This document shows positions 50,579-62,600 of a stretch of DNA of 64,000 nt, piece after piece. This DNA is from Aurifilum marmelostoma (Eukaryota > Ascomycota > Sordariomycetes > Diaporthales > Cryphonectriaceae), in the NCBI GenBank assembly GCA_027559495.1, contig JAMXSV010000010.1:1-64000 (forward strand), written 5' to 3'. The translations under genes were made by a program, and so were the position numbers. How positions within the stretch are numbered: position 1 is the stretch's first letter; every line of letters begins with the position of its first letter. The notes beneath the pieces were generated by a model. It was not told the DNA's origin. It was given only the letters and a program-made list of their open reading frames with translations, and ran no database searches.

Positions 50579-52414
50579 ATGATGGATTCTACGTCGGAAA
50601 AGAGTGCTGGTGATCGAGATGGGTCCCACATGCATATAGGCAGGCCTTGCGACGACGACAAGGTCGACGAGGTCGAGCTGCAGGATCTCGACCACAAGAA
50701 GGAGGAGGCCGATGGCGGTCGGCGTCAATTCCCACGCCTGGGGCTCGATGCTTTAGTGCACGAGTCGCGGCCATCTGGAGAGCCGAATGAGGACGGGACG
50801 TTCCAGTTCTACAAAGTGTACAAGAGACGCTGGTTTGGTCTTGTACAGCTGACCTTGCTCAATATAGTCGTTAGCTGGGAGGTGAGTGTTCTTTGTGCCC
50901 TGTACCAAGTCACCGTGACATTTGGGGGCGGTGCAAGCCCGTTCCAAGACGACGGACAATCACAAGGTTGCGTCTCGGCAAGGCTGAGAGAGCCAGAGAA
51001 AAACAGAGAGAGAAAACACACGTTGAGTCTTGCCATGGTACTAATTATCTCTCTTTCTTCCAGTGGCTCACCTTCTCGCCCGTGGCCTCCATCGCCGCCG
51101 ACTTCTTCAACACGGACGAGGCTGCCATCAACTGGATCTCCACGGCTACCCTCTTCGCCTTCGTTGCCTTCGTCCCCATCGTCATCTACGTGCTCCACTG
51201 GGGTCCGAAACCCTCGATCGTGGCCGCCTCGGTCCTCATGCTGGCCGGCAGCTGGATCCGTTATGGCGGCGTAATGGCTAACCCTCACAACTTTGGTGTA
51301 GTCATGTTTGGCCAGATCCTCATCGGCTTCGGCCAGCCTTTTGTGCTCGCCGCCCCAACCCGCTACTCGGACCTGTGGCTCACCAGCCGTGGCCGCGTTG
51401 CTGCCACCGCCCTCATGAGCTTGGCGAACCCCTTTGGTGCCGCCCTCGGCCAGCTCATCGTTCCCTTCTGGGTATCTTCACCCAGCGATATCCCCAACGC
51501 CGTCCTGTACATATCTATTATCGTACGTCCACCCACTTATCAGCTGTCTCTCCCCTTCACCTGCAAAAGCAGACAACCATCAGATTAGCTGACAAGAGAC
51601 GGTCTAGGCTACTATCGCCTGCGTGCCGTCGTTCTTTATCCCTGCGAAACCTCCGACTCCGCCCTCTGCCTCGGGCGAGACGGTCAAGCTCGATCTGCAC
51701 GTGTCCGTCCCAAGGCTGCTCCGGTCCCTCGAGGTCTGGCTCATCCTCATCCCCTTCGTCGTCTACGTCGGCCTCTTCAACAGCATCTCCACCATCCTCA
51801 ACCAGGTCATGGTGCCCTACGGCTTCAGCGACACTGACGCAGGCATCGCGGGCGCCGTGCTCATCGTCGTCGGCCTCGTTTCCGCCGCCATCACCTCCCC
51901 GATCCTAGACCGCACCAAGGCCTTCCTGCTCGCCATCAAGGTCGCCGTCCCCGTCATCGGCCTCTGCTACCTCGCCTTCATCTGGATGGCCGGCACCCGC
52001 TCCGTCGCCGGCCCTTATGTCGTCCTCGCCATCATCGGCGCCGCCTCCTTCAGTCTTGTCCCCGTCGCCATGGAGTACCTCGTCGAGCTGACCCACCCCG
52101 TGAGCCCAGAGGTCACGAGCACCCTCGCCTGGGCCGGCGGCCAGCTGCTTGGCGCCGTCGTCATCATCGTCTCCAACGCCGTCCGCGCCGGGCCCCATGC
52201 CGACCCCCCAAACAACATGGACAATGCTATGATTTTCCAGGCCGTCCTCGCCATGGTCGTCCTCCCCGTCCCGCTATTCCTTGGTTTGTTTGGCAGACGC
52301 GACAAGGTCGTCCTGCGGAGAATCCAGTCCGACCAGGAGGGCAGGCCGCAGGGGACACCTGCGCCCCAAGAGCATGCATCGGACGGGTCGTCTCGTGGGG
52401 AAAATTCACCATGA
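50579..52414 (+). CDS. major facilitator superfamily transporter, FLVCR-like
   Basis: Three exons are inferred: 50579-50881, 51064-51522 and 51608-52414, with introns 50882-51063 (GTGAGT...CAG) and 51523-51607 (GTACGT...TAG), giving about 522 residues. The N-terminus (about 80 residues) is hydrophilic and acidic. Membrane segments start at [20 protein letters not shown] and continue over [15 protein letters not shown], a signature seen in FLVCR/DIRC2-type proteins. About twelve helices are expected. In that family, members move small metabolites such as haem or choline; the substrate here cannot be told. Exon joints restore continuous hydrophobic helices (SWE-WLTF and YISII-ATIAC), which supports the splice model. 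The start is the first ATG; the next codon, also ATG at 50582, has the better context (A at -3, G at +4). Confidence 0.85.
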
Positions 52415-52783
52415 GAGGTAGACTAGAGGGTGTGAGGCACGTGTAGGCCTGTTGAGCGAAAAGAGAAGGAGAAGAAGGGAAACCCGGGCAGGACGTATGG
52501 ATCTTGTTCCATTCCTGTGTCTTGTTATTTACTGGCTATGAGGTCAATGATATATAGCGTTGTAGCCTTCTCGAGCCCGGGAGCATCATGCTGCTTACAA
52601 TTATAAAGAAGTAAGGATGTTGAGATACCCTCTAATTACATGAAGTCTTACCTTTTTCTATCTATACATATTAATAAATTATAAGGGTCCGAGAAGAAGG
52701 TTTCGTCCAGAAGAAACTTGCCCAGTTTACCCCTGCCTATGATTGGTCTTTTTTTCTGTCTTCTTCTAATGCCGCCTGGACTA
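52415..52783. other. intergenic region between convergent genes
   Basis: About 370 bases holding the 3' ends of the transporter (plus) and the reductase (minus). An AT-rich stretch at about 52600-52690 with tattaataaattataa is a plausible 3'-end signal region. No gene seen. Confidence 0.55.
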
Positions 52784-54325
52784 TCACTCCGACTTCGATG
52801 ATGCTATCTTTCCCTGCCACTCCTCCCGAAGGCTCTCCATTTCGGCCCAACACTTGATCCCAATCTCTTCAAACTCGGCCCTCTTCTCCTCGGTGGCATA
52901 CACCGCGCCGGCTCTCCTGCCTACGCTCTTCTTCAGCACTCTGATGGCGCTGGCATCCTCCTTCTCCACGTCGTCCCGGGTTTCTACCTCCCCTGTCCAG
53001 CCCCAGCCGTCCACCTCGGTCTTCTTCACCATCGTGGCTCCCCAGAAGTCCGTACAGGAGCCCCACTTAGACTTAGCGGCATCCTGCGCGTCCAGCTCGG
53101 CCTGGCTCGAGAGTGCGAGCCAGACGGTCGCTACAGCTGCCTTGTACGGCACGACCGGGTGCCAAGGGCTACCGAGCCAGCGGCTAATAGTCGTGCCGAG
53201 GATGTAGGCCCACATGAGGGTGAAGTGCAGGGGGGAACATGGTCGTGGCGACGATGCCGGGGTGGGCGAGATATATATTCGGCCTGGCAGCCGCCGGTGA
53301 GGACTTTGTCTCTGCATGGGAGGAGGAGGAGAAGGAGGAAGAGGAAAGATAGCGATTGGAGAACCGAGCCGTGCTGGGGAGGGCGGCCGTCAGGCAGAGG
53401 AGGTCCGTCAGCATCTTGCTGCTCTCGTAGGCGGCAGTGCTCTTGAGTGCCTGAAGGTCGTCGATGCTGAAGTGCAAGAGGGCCGGGTCCACGCTGCTCT
53501 GCCAGATAATCCTGCCTGGAGCGGTCACCGCATCATCGCCGTCCTGCTGCAGGTCACCCCCGGTGGGCTGACCAGGGCGGCTAAGCAAGGGCACTAGGTA
53601 GTGCGCGAAGAGGTAGTGGCCAAACACATTGGCGCAGAACACCAGCCCCAGCAAGTCCTCCTGGCCTGGCAGCGGGTTCACGGTCAACCCTGGCTTGGAG
53701 CGCTTGGAGCGTGGCCGGGTGGTGGCCTGTATCCAGCCCTGGGTCACGATGTCCCAGAAGAAGCCGAACCAGCTGACGTGCGACCACCCGCCAATGCCAG
53801 CATTGAAGATGACAGCGTCCAACCTCGGTATTTTCAACTCGCCGAGACCCTCGAATGACACGGTGCCGCTGAGGAGCTGGTTTGCCGCGCGCTGCACAGT
53901 GAAGAGCTCGCACAGGTCAAGTTGGACCGAGGAGATATGCACGCGGGTGACAGCGTCCTGCGGCAAGCTCCTCGAGGACGCGGCGCGCACGAGATATTTT
54001 CGGAGAAGAGAGACGGTCTCGGCGGACTTGCGGGCGGAGCGAGTAGTAGGGAGTAGGACAAGGTGTGAGGTGAGCCCGCGCGTGGAGAGAAACTCGTCGA
54101 TGAGGCGCTCGCAGATGCCAAGGCCAATACCACTGTTGATTCGGACGTTGAGGTGAGTATGGTCTCAAGACAGGAGCAGTCCCCAGAGGCGGCAGCAGCT
54201 GAAGGAGGTGGGGAATTAGGGAGGGAGGGAAGCGCAGAATTCTGGACACACCTGTTGGCACCCGTGACGAGCACGAAGAGGGTGTCGCGGGCTGGGATTG
54301 AGTCCCAAGGAGCTGCTGGAGTCAT
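52784..54325 (-). CDS. 3-ketosteroid reductase of sterol C-4 demethylation (ERG27-like), with an apparent frameshift
   Basis: A short-chain dehydrogenase. Exon 1 is 54325-54252 and exon 2 is 54132-52784, with an intron at 54133-54251. Joining restores the cofactor motif TGANSGIG. Other family features are NAGIGGWSH, and YESSK as the catalytic Tyr-x-x-x-Lys, followed by PNIYLAHPGI. Downstream, ISRWLGSPWHPVVPYKAA and WGSCTDFWG match the C-terminus of fungal ERG27 proteins, which act on the endoplasmic reticulum in the ergosterol pathway with ERG25 and ERG26. The catalytic part and this C-terminus are in different frames. The switch falls at a run of six C on the coding strand (53230-53235), where one base fewer would keep one frame of about 473 residues. 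This is either a sequencing error or a real mutation that truncates the protein. A serine-rich insert lies between YESSK and PNIYLAHPGI. Confidence 0.8.
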
Positions 54326-55249
54326 GATTGGGGTCAGGTGGTGTTGGCGAGGAGCACGCAGCCCACGCTGTGGCTCAGCAGGATGCAATACGAGGGCCGA
54401 GGCGGATGTCGAGGAAGTAAGACCATCAAAAGTGGCAGATAGGAAGCACGCAAAGGACATCAAGATTGGTTTCTTTCTGAGGATGGTATGGGCGGTTGCT
54501 ACCGTCAACGATGTACTTAGCAGGTGGGTCGAACAAGGATCAAGTTCGGGGACTAGATAGAGATGGGGGCAGCCTAAGCCTAGTCTTCCACTGCGCCTCC
54601 ATCTCCAGTGATGTACTATGTCAGTATATAGTATGAATTGATATGTATGATTATATTTTAAAACAGACATTTGAAGAACTCATTCTCATGACCCACTCTT
54701 GTGTTGATTTCAGCTTATCCTGACCCCTTAGATATCAAAATTCTCTGGACCATTCCATACTTTTATTTCGTCCTACGCATACAAATGCTCACAGGACCAA
54801 CATGATGGCCAGAGCATACTGTGAAGTATACATACATGTCACGATCCAAACAGTCTGGATTTGTGATTACCAGAATGGGTCGTTGCAAGATGATGTATTA
54901 TATCCTGGTTGATCAATATTTCAGTAATTGTACTAGAATGAGGCTGGTCGAGAGAACAGGTGAAGATGCCAGCGAAGACTTTCACACAGTACACCCTGCT
55001 ACCTCAGGGCCGCTACCACAAGCACTGTACCTACTTAGGCTCAAACTGAGGTACATTCATACACCTCTACATAGCAACCAAGTGTTGTTTGAGTACACAG
55101 GTGGATAACCTCATGAACACTCCTTCCTGCCACTTCCCCTCAGCCATTTCCAGACATCGCGTACCCTAGCCTATCTTCCTTTCTCTCTCTCTCCTATCTT
55201 ATCTTCTCGATTGACTACTTGCTATCTATACATTAGCATCCTTTATACC
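54326..55249. other. divergent intergenic region
   Basis: About 920 bases between the starts of the reductase (minus) and the OB-fold gene (plus), so it holds both promoters. The segment at about 55165-55240 is pyrimidine-rich (tctctctctctcc), typical of fungal core promoters and 5' leaders. No gene recognised. Confidence 0.55.
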
Positions 55250-55270
55250 ATGTCTTGGCTACGATCATGA
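55250..55270 (+). promoter_or_regulatory. upstream ORF of six codons overlapping the next start
   Basis: ATG at 55250 (A at -3) opens MSWLRS and ends in TGA at 55268-55270. The stop overlaps the ATG at 55267 of the following gene in an ATGA arrangement. If it lies in the mature leader, the main protein would be made by reinitiation or leaky scanning. An intron or a transcription start inside the leader could remove it. Confidence 0.55.
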
Positions 55271-56514
55271 CGGGCAGACTCCTCGTCCTGACTGGCGCTC
55301 CAGAATCAGAACGGCTAGACTGGTCCCCAACAGGCCTCGTCTCTACGTTCCAGCCTGCCGTAGTCCGCTTTGCTCTCCGCCGCACCCACCACTTCCAACC
55401 GGAGCTGCAACCCACACTGCATGACCGACAGGACATATCTGCCCTCGACCTGGCAGCCTGGCGCTCCCTGCAACTCCATCGCCCACAGATCCACACGGGC
55501 TTCTCTCAGCCTGCAGGTGCCTTCCCCAGCAGCGCCGACTTCCTCACCACAGACAGCTTCGCCTCGTCATCCTCAGACGCATCCCGATATGGTGATGCCG
55601 GCAGCGGCGGCGCCGATGAAGGAGGGGAAGGCGGAAGGCTGCGCGCCGAGTTCTACCAGCACTCCCTCGCCCTGCATCACAACCTCTGCTCGTCCCAGCT
55701 CGTGCCCGGACCGCAGAGCCAGCAACATGCATCGGGATCTCAGCCGTTCGTGAGTGATCCCAGACTCAGCGACTCGAGGTCTTCTTCCGACAGCGATGAG
55801 GGCGACGAGGAGGAGGATACCACAATGCTTGCGGACGAGACAACGGTGGTGAAGACACCGCTGCCGAGACGCCGCGGCACAGATCACCTGTCGGACCTAG
55901 AGGACATACCGCCGGCGGCCTATCTCACATCTATTGCGCCTCAGACGATGACGGTCACGCTCATCGTCGGCATCATCAGCATCGGCCCCCCTCGGACCGT
56001 GGAGACACGCTACGGCACCACTAGGACACTCTTAGAGGTCCTGGTGGGTGATGAGACCAAGTCTGGCTTTGCCGTGACCTTCTGGATGTCCGACGCCGAC
56101 GCGAGGGCAGGCACGGGCGGCGTGTTGCCGCGTGGCCTGCGTGCACAGGACGTCGTGCTCATGCAGAACGTTGCCCTGAACGTGTTCCAGAAGAAGGTGT
56201 ACGGTGGCAGCCTGCGCCGCGATATGACGAGCGTGCACCTGTTATACAGAACACAGAAGACCGTTGATGACGACGATGCAGGCGGCTATTACTCCAAGGT
56301 CGATCTAGCAAAGGCCACAAGGAGCATGAGGATGCAGCAGGACCCACAGCTGGCCAAGACCAGGAGAGTGAGGGACTGGGTCCTGAAGTTTGTGGGTGTC
56401 GATGATGTGGCGGGCAAGCCGAAGACGGCGAGGACATTTTCCACTGCTAGGGGCAAGAAAAGGTCAGCAGCTTCAAGGAACTGGAATCAGCCGCCGCCGT
56501 TGGATTCCCAGTAG
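55267..56514 (+). CDS. uncharacterised protein with OB-fold-like C-terminal half
   Basis: A single exon of 415 residues starting at the first in-frame ATG (A at -3). The N-terminal 100 residues are globular and open with GRLLVLTGAP. They are followed by a low-complexity Ser/Gly segment (about 98-125) and an acidic stretch (about 169-185, SSSDSDEGDEEED). From about 218 a beta-rich part (YLTSIAPQTMTVTLIVGIIS, then TRTLLEVLVGDETKSGFAV and VTFW) has the look of an OB fold as in single-strand DNA-binding and shieldin-type proteins. The C-terminal tail is basic and Ser/Arg-rich. A role in DNA end processing or telomeres would be speculation. It faces rxt2 tail to tail, 185 bp apart. Confidence 0.7.
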   Translation: MTGRLLVLTGAPESERLDWSPTGLVSTFQPAVVRFALRRTHHFQPELQPTLHDRQDISALDLAAWRSLQLHRPQIHTGFSQPAGAFPSSADFLTTDSFASSSSDASRYGDAGSGGADEGGEGGRLRAEFYQHSLALHHNLCSSQLVPGPQSQQHASGSQPFVSDPRLSDSRSSSDSDEGDEEEDTTMLADETTVVKTPLPRRRGTDHLSDLEDIPPAAYLTSIAPQTMTVTLIVGIISIGPPRTVETRYGTTRTLLEVLVGDETKSGFAVTFWMSDADARAGTGGVLPRGLRAQDVVLMQNVALNVFQKKVYGGSLRRDMTSVHLLYRTQKTVDDDDAGGYYSKVDLAKATRSMRMQQDPQLAKTRRVRDWVLKFVGVDDVAGKPKTARTFSTARGKKRSAASRNWNQPPPLDSQ

Positions 56515-56699
56515 AGCTCAAAAGACCAGGATGTTTGGTATATATGGCAGCCTGGGTTACCTAGGAGTAGTCTGGGGTCACGTTATTGTTGCCATTGCAA
56601 GTGTTGTAGTATGTCTCTGGTCAGGCTATCATTCTGCCCCAGTTGGCTAGACATGGCTAAAGCGCATATAGGCAAAGACTTTCCTATCGCCACAGTCCC

Positions 56700-58425
56700 C
56701 TACTTATTACGATTCCTGGTCTTCTTTTGTGGCTGCGCAGTGTCCTCCTCCTCCTCATCCTGCCCCTTCTTCAGGTCCTCAGTCAGGCCCCACTCATCCT
56801 TGTCGTACCAATCTTCTCCGTCAGACATGTCTCTGTTGGGACCACAGTGAGCCTCGGCTTTCGACCAGGCCAAGACCGTCTTGCGCATACGATCTGCCTT
56901 CAGCAGGCCCTCATAGAGTTTGCGGGCACCCCGGCAGACCTCTTCCTGCTTCTGCACGTATACTTGAAGGAGCCGGCGGACGTCTTCTGCTTCTTGTTCC
57001 GGCAGCCCCAGGTCTCGATCTGGGTGTGCCGACTTGGGCGCCAGGAAGATGGGATGTACGAATGATTCGTCTGCCAGCGCCGCGAGGAGACTGGCGGCCT
57101 CCTCGTCAATAGGCGGTGCTGGTAGACTAGATCGTCTCTGGTTCTCGAGGGGCCCAATGTCTCCGTCCACCATGATGATGTCTCGGTCTTTTGCGCCTAT
57201 CCCAATTTCAGGCTCCTTTCCTTTCCTCTCTGGCTGTGCTGGAGTATGACTGCCGTCAATAGTATGCTCGGCGCCATGCTCTTGTTGCTTGCTACCATCG
57301 GCAGCCGGTGATTTCTCCTTTTCTGTCGTGCTGGCGTGCTCTTGTGGGCTTTCTATCTCAGCATCCTGTCCTGGTTGCCTCTCACTCGTTTTCTCGTCAC
57401 TGTCTGTCATGGCCACATCCTGGTCGGCTAGTCCTCGTTCTTTGCCATTGCGCTCTGTACCATTCACATGGCTCTGCTCCCCGTTGACCGAGGCGGGCGC
57501 TGCTGCGGTGTGTAGATTTATTCTGGCAACCGCTGCCTGTCCGCCGTCGCCAGATTGAAGTTCTATCTTTCTGCGTTTCATCGTGCGCATTATATATCCG
57601 TCGTCGAAGAATTCGCTGTCGTTGGGGCCTAGGAACATCTCGCAGCTGGCCCAGGTGTGATCGCCGCTGAGCTTTGTCAGGAGGGGCCGCACTTTGGAGA
57701 GCGCAGCATTCTCCTTGCGCATAAGCTCGCTTCCCTGATTCGCAAGTTCGGTGAGGGCGGGGGAGAGGAAAGGTCGTGAGAGCGTCGGGTGGGTAGGCAG
57801 GTCGGTGACAGAAGTGAGTGGGGCAAGAAGTTCTGTAGAGCAGTCAGTAAGGCCTTCGCCCGACAGCAGAGAGGAAACGACCGGAGGGACACACGCTCAA
57901 GATGAATAGACGAGTAAGGGTCGGCCTCGGCGGCCGCGGCCACGGCATTCTGGATGCGCTCTTCGTCATCGTCGCTGTCGATGTCATAACCATCTTCGTC
58001 AACTAATGGTGGGTTCCGGCTGATGATGGCTCGCCGGTAGCCTGTGTGTTCGACCACCTGAAAGCCATGCTTATTAGCATTGAGATCCTCGCTTCGAGCC
58101 TCGCAGGAAGCTGTCTCTTGGGCGACAGCGATCAGGACTGCTGTACAGAACGTGCCTCTTTGTAGACCGCAGGTCCAGTAGGAGGGCCCAACTTGCCCTC
58201 GCGGACAAACTTTGCTTTCTGCTTCAATTTGTTACCCCTGTTGGTCGGGGCCTGGATCTCAGAGTCGGAGTCGGATTCTGAAAAGAGAACGAGGTCAACA
58301 AGCAAGCTCCAACGCGTCTTTCTGTGCATGAGACGGCCCCTCGCCATACCTATTGCGTCTCGTGCGATCTTCTTCTTCATGGCTTTTATCGTCTCAAATA
58401 CGTAAATTTGTTCCCGCGACGACAT
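56700..58425 (-). CDS. rxt2: RXT2-type subunit of the Rpd3L histone deacetylase complex
   Basis: Four exons are inferred on the minus strand: 58425-58350, 58277-58156, 58057-57895 and 57832-56700, about 497 residues. Introns 58278-58349 (GTATGG...CAG) and 57833-57894 (GTGTGT...CAG) are canonical. Intron 58058-58155 appears to use a GC donor. The assembled N-terminus shows the RXT2 domain: PTNRGNKLKQKAKFVREGKL, EHTGYRRAIISRNPP, DEDGYDIDSDDDEE, then LAPLTSVTDLPTHPTLSRP and MRKENAALSKVRPLLTKLSG. The rest is a disordered, acidic, low-complexity region with a coiled-coil-like stretch (EAEDVRRLLQVYVQKQEEV) and a basic end. In yeast Rxt2 is a nuclear component of the large Rpd3 corepressor complex; that role is transferred by homology. 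Confidence 0.85.
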
Positions 58426-59654
58426 TTTGGGCAATTTGGAGGCGCTGGAGGGCTGGCTTTCGTGAGGTCGTTACATGTGTCGAAATGTGTATGCAATCGA
58501 GAATCCGCCGGTAGATCGTAGGCGCAACAGATACGGGAAGAGAAATGGAAGGTAAACTTCCTCCGCTAATCTGTGAGAAGGGCAGGGCGGGATGGCACTG
58601 GGCCTGAAGATGATTTATAGAGGTCGGCAGGCGTCGGTCTGTTGTTTTGTAGCTCAAAGGTGTCGTGAAGTTGAACAGATTCAAGAAATCTGACTTGCGC
58701 AGGAGAAGGGGACTGGAGAGGATAGAGCAGGTAAGTCGGTAGGCCTGAGAGGAGCGGAGGGTCAAGGTGCGCACTGCGTGCGTTGCTGTTCTACGGCAAA
58801 GAGAGAAGACCGACCCTGCTGCTGTCGCGGCAGGCATACATTTGAGCCGATAAGCACGATAGGGTACCTCACTGGCGTTTGCGATATACACGTGATGCAT
58901 AGTGCATGCTATAGTGGCAGTCTGTACTATAGTAGTGATGTACTACTGCATAGCACATACTTTATCTAGGGATGCACCCTACAAGCCTGCCCAGTGATAG
59001 ACAAATCTAGCGCGTGTGACCAAGCTGCTACCGCAGCGTGCGCAGTGTCAGGAGTTACTTACAGTCTCTTAGGCATTCAGGTACCGAGGCAGCGAGGCTT
59101 CATTAGCGCTGCTGTGACGCCATGTTCTGCCAGGAGCTCTTGACTCACCGCCTACCAGTACAAGGAGACCTCATCCCACCTTCACTGCTTTGGTCCCCGG
59201 GGCTCGCAGAGTGAGCTTAGCAGGACACTTGATCCCCCCCCACCCAACTTGTGTTTCTTTCCGAGCATGGTTGAATAGAAAAGGAAGATGTGATGATCTA
59301 TTTGTACCTTGATATTATGGTCGCTCATTTCAATCCGAGAGCAACAACAGCATGACATAGCAACACCGACGCAAGCCATATAACGGACGCTTAGGCCAGG
59401 GCATTTTCCGCGCTGTGAGTGTTGGGGCCTTGCGCCTGTGCCGATAGACATACTGTGCAGTACCATCAGCTAATCCAGCACCCACAATGCCTTTCTATAG
59501 CCTCACCCAACCGATCCATGAACCCTTTTACCTTCGACTTCAACGCCCAACCCTCCACATTAGATAGCTTGCTAGCTGGCCAACTCTCATTCCTGAAGTG
59601 GGCAGTGCATTGGGGGGCTTCGTGGCCATCTGGGACCACTGACTGTCAACCAGC
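58426..59654. other. divergent intergenic region
   Basis: About 1.2 kb between the starts of rxt2 (minus) and the TRAPPC11-like gene (plus). An imperfect inverted segment with gtgcatgctatag and ctatagtagtgatg lies at about 58900-58955. A minus-strand open frame at 58394-58900 shows no domain and I do not count it as a gene. Confidence 0.5.
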
Positions 59655-62600
59655 ATGGACGAATATGCTCCCTGCAGCTTGGACTTCTGTCTGCCCTTGG
59701 CTGTCTTCCTGGGCCTCCCAGCCAACTATGTCCAGGAGTCTGCACTCGACCCTGGATACAAGGAAGGTGCTGTTCTGATACGATCGGAACCGCCACCTGT
59801 TGAAGGAGAGCAGGTTGCAGCCCTGATTCAGCACATCCGGAACTCGGACGCATCTGGGTTGCCATGGAATGGGAGGGCCACGGCCAACGTGAGATATAAG
59901 TTCCGGTTCAGGACCGCTGGAAGGGTACGAATAAGGAGAGCACAAGGCATTGCTGAAAGAGCTGGCCATACTGAGATGCCATCTGCTGACCATATGCACA
60001 GAGTTATCTCCTGCCTCCCAAGTTGGCCCGCATTCCAGAAGACTTCGAGATCCCGCCGTCTCAGGCCGTTCTCCACTCGCCATTCTCGCCCCTGAGTCCT
60101 TCATCCACCCTGTATCCTGACGGCCTGATCGATACGACCTGGCTCAAGAAGCACCAGGAGTTGGTGCCGAGCGTGTTTCTGTGTCTCTACAGCCTCACGG
60201 CCGACGCGACCCTCGCCACCCTGCACGACAATAAGATCAAGACCGATATCGGCGTGCTGAGAAATGCGATCGCTCAGTCTGGGTGTAAATCTAAGCTTGC
60301 TGTCATCATCCTTGTGGACAACTCGTCTGGGGCACAGGAGAGGCTGGAGAACATACGCAGGGGCAGTGGACTCGATCCTAAATCCTTCTTCGCCACCCCG
60401 ACGGGCGCTTCGCCTGAAGAGCTCGGCCGGATCCTCGATAATGCCCTGACGACTATCTATGCGCAGGCCATTGACTACTACCGCGACCATGGCAAGCAGG
60501 CCAGGAAGAAACGGGGTCGTGGGGCAGCTCCTCAACCCACTGTGCCGCCGACCTCTGGCACTTCTCAGACCCTGTCGCTGGCGGGCTGGCAAGTGCGTTA
60601 CGATTTCAAGTCTGCCATCTGGGCCGAGTACCGTCAGGAGATGGATGTGGCCCTGCGGTCGTTTGAGCAAACCTACGAGAACCTCTTTGGACCCGAAGTC
60701 ATAGAAGTTATCCCAAGCTGGAGTCCCAGGTTTAACCAGGCCAGACTATTGGCAGACATCATCGCCGTGAGATGCATCCGATGCCTGCTGTGGAGTGACC
60801 AACATACTGCCGCTGTCCGCCGCTGGCAGTCCCACCGGGACAGGGTGACCGACCTCATCGACCGGCTCGGTCATGGGACCAATACCTACGGCTGGGAGGC
60901 CTGGGAGGCACGCTGGGCGGTGCTCATGGCGAATCTGATTGAGAAGGCCGACATCCCCGACTTTGATCACTCTGCCGTCACCATTTTCTTGCCACCGGAA
61001 AAGACAGCGCTGGCAGAAAGACTGCAACCGTGGGAGCTGCTCCATCACCCAGGCTATTGGTACCGTATGGCGGCTCGTCACACTTTTGCCCGGCGCAAGC
61101 TGGCCTACTCGATGTCCGAGGACGACAGAAGGTCACCTAGTCAGTCTCCAGCATCGAAGCTGGCATCCAAAGCCTTCACCTATGACAACTACATGTGCCC
61201 AGAGCCGTACGAGGAACTGCCTCTGGCCAGCTCAGGGGTCAACCATTCTCAGATTATCTTGGACCAATTGCTTTCTGCGCAATCCTACTTCATCAAGAAA
61301 AGACAGCAACGTTTGGCTGCCGAGGTGTCTCTGGAGTGCGCCAAGGAACTCGCCACAGTGAAGGACTGGGAACATGTCGTCAGGATCTTGCGTCCATTCT
61401 GGGACGAGATGTCTTTCCGCCGTGACGGTTGGCCAGAGATCACCGAGGACATGTGCTGGGTCTTGAGAACTGCGGCAGTGGAGACCGCGCAGGCAGACTT
61501 GGTCATATCCATTGATTGGGAGCTATTGAACCAGAGTAAGACAAAGCTCAACTCTTTGGTGTTTACTTCAGATTCCCTGTTAACATGGCCTACAATAGGG
61601 TTCCCGAAACGTTCCAACTGGCATTATGACCTTTCAAAATCCCTCGAAGGAATTGAAGCATCAAAGCCTTCGATCGAGGTCAACGACGAATCAGGCACCT
61701 CTTTCCTGGCGGCTTCTTTCGTCTTCCGGCATGAGGAGGGCAAGGCTGGGCAGAGATGCCAGGCTCAACTGTCCATAAAGTCAAATGCCGCTCCAGGCTC
61801 TGCGCCAGTTATTCTGGAAAGCGTTCTTCTTCGATTCGATGGCAGCATTAAATCAATCCTTTTGACGCATAGCCCGGGACATGCAACCAAGAGTTCGGAT
61901 CGAGATGCCATCTCTGTGAGCTTTCCAACTTTGACTGAGCCCAGTCCCAGTGCGGAGCAAGACGGCGAGGAGGCCCTGATTGCCGGGTCTGCCTTGCATA
62001 TGCATGGGACCAGCGATCTTACGCTGGTTGCTGGTCACACTTCTGTAATCGAGATGAGCATACCACTGAGGGAGCCTGGCGAGGCCAGCATCTCATCACT
62101 CACGTTCATAGTCAACACCGACACATTTACTTTGACACACAATGCCAGCATTCGGAACGCTGAGAAGGGTCACGTCTGGCACTCGGGGACAACGAGGAGG
62201 CGCATGGCTCGAACACACCCTCAATCCATACGTGTCTTACCACGACCGCCAAAAATGGAGATCAAGGAGGTCAACCTCCTCGACCAGTACTATACTAACG
62301 AGACTGTTGAGCTGACTTTCGACATTGTGAACGAGGAAGATGCAGACGCGACTGCCAAGGTGGAAATCACACTTCTGAGCGAGGACCCGCCAAATTTCAG
62401 GCTGAGGACTGCAGAAGGGATGGAGAGCCGAGCGCTGGCAGACGGCGAGGAGTCGAGGCTCCAGGATGCCCCCCTGGGTCCAATAAATGCTTCTGAAGCA
62501 ACCCGCATAGCCGTGATCCTCACAGCGGCAGAGCGGACGACTGCATATACGCTAACGCTCAAGGTATCATACAGCCTTGTCACTGATCCTGCCACCACAA

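Noticed and set aside
51905..52198. Minus-strand frames across the transporter and other genes
   Set aside because: Antisense shadows of GC-rich codons; no family resemblance.
58394..58900. 168-codon minus-strand open frame upstream of rxt2
   Set aside because: No domain or intron logic; overlaps the rxt2 start and leader in another frame.
59419..59778. 119-codon frame over the TRAPPC11-like start
   Set aside because: Different frame from the conserved N-terminus beginning at 59655; shadow frame.
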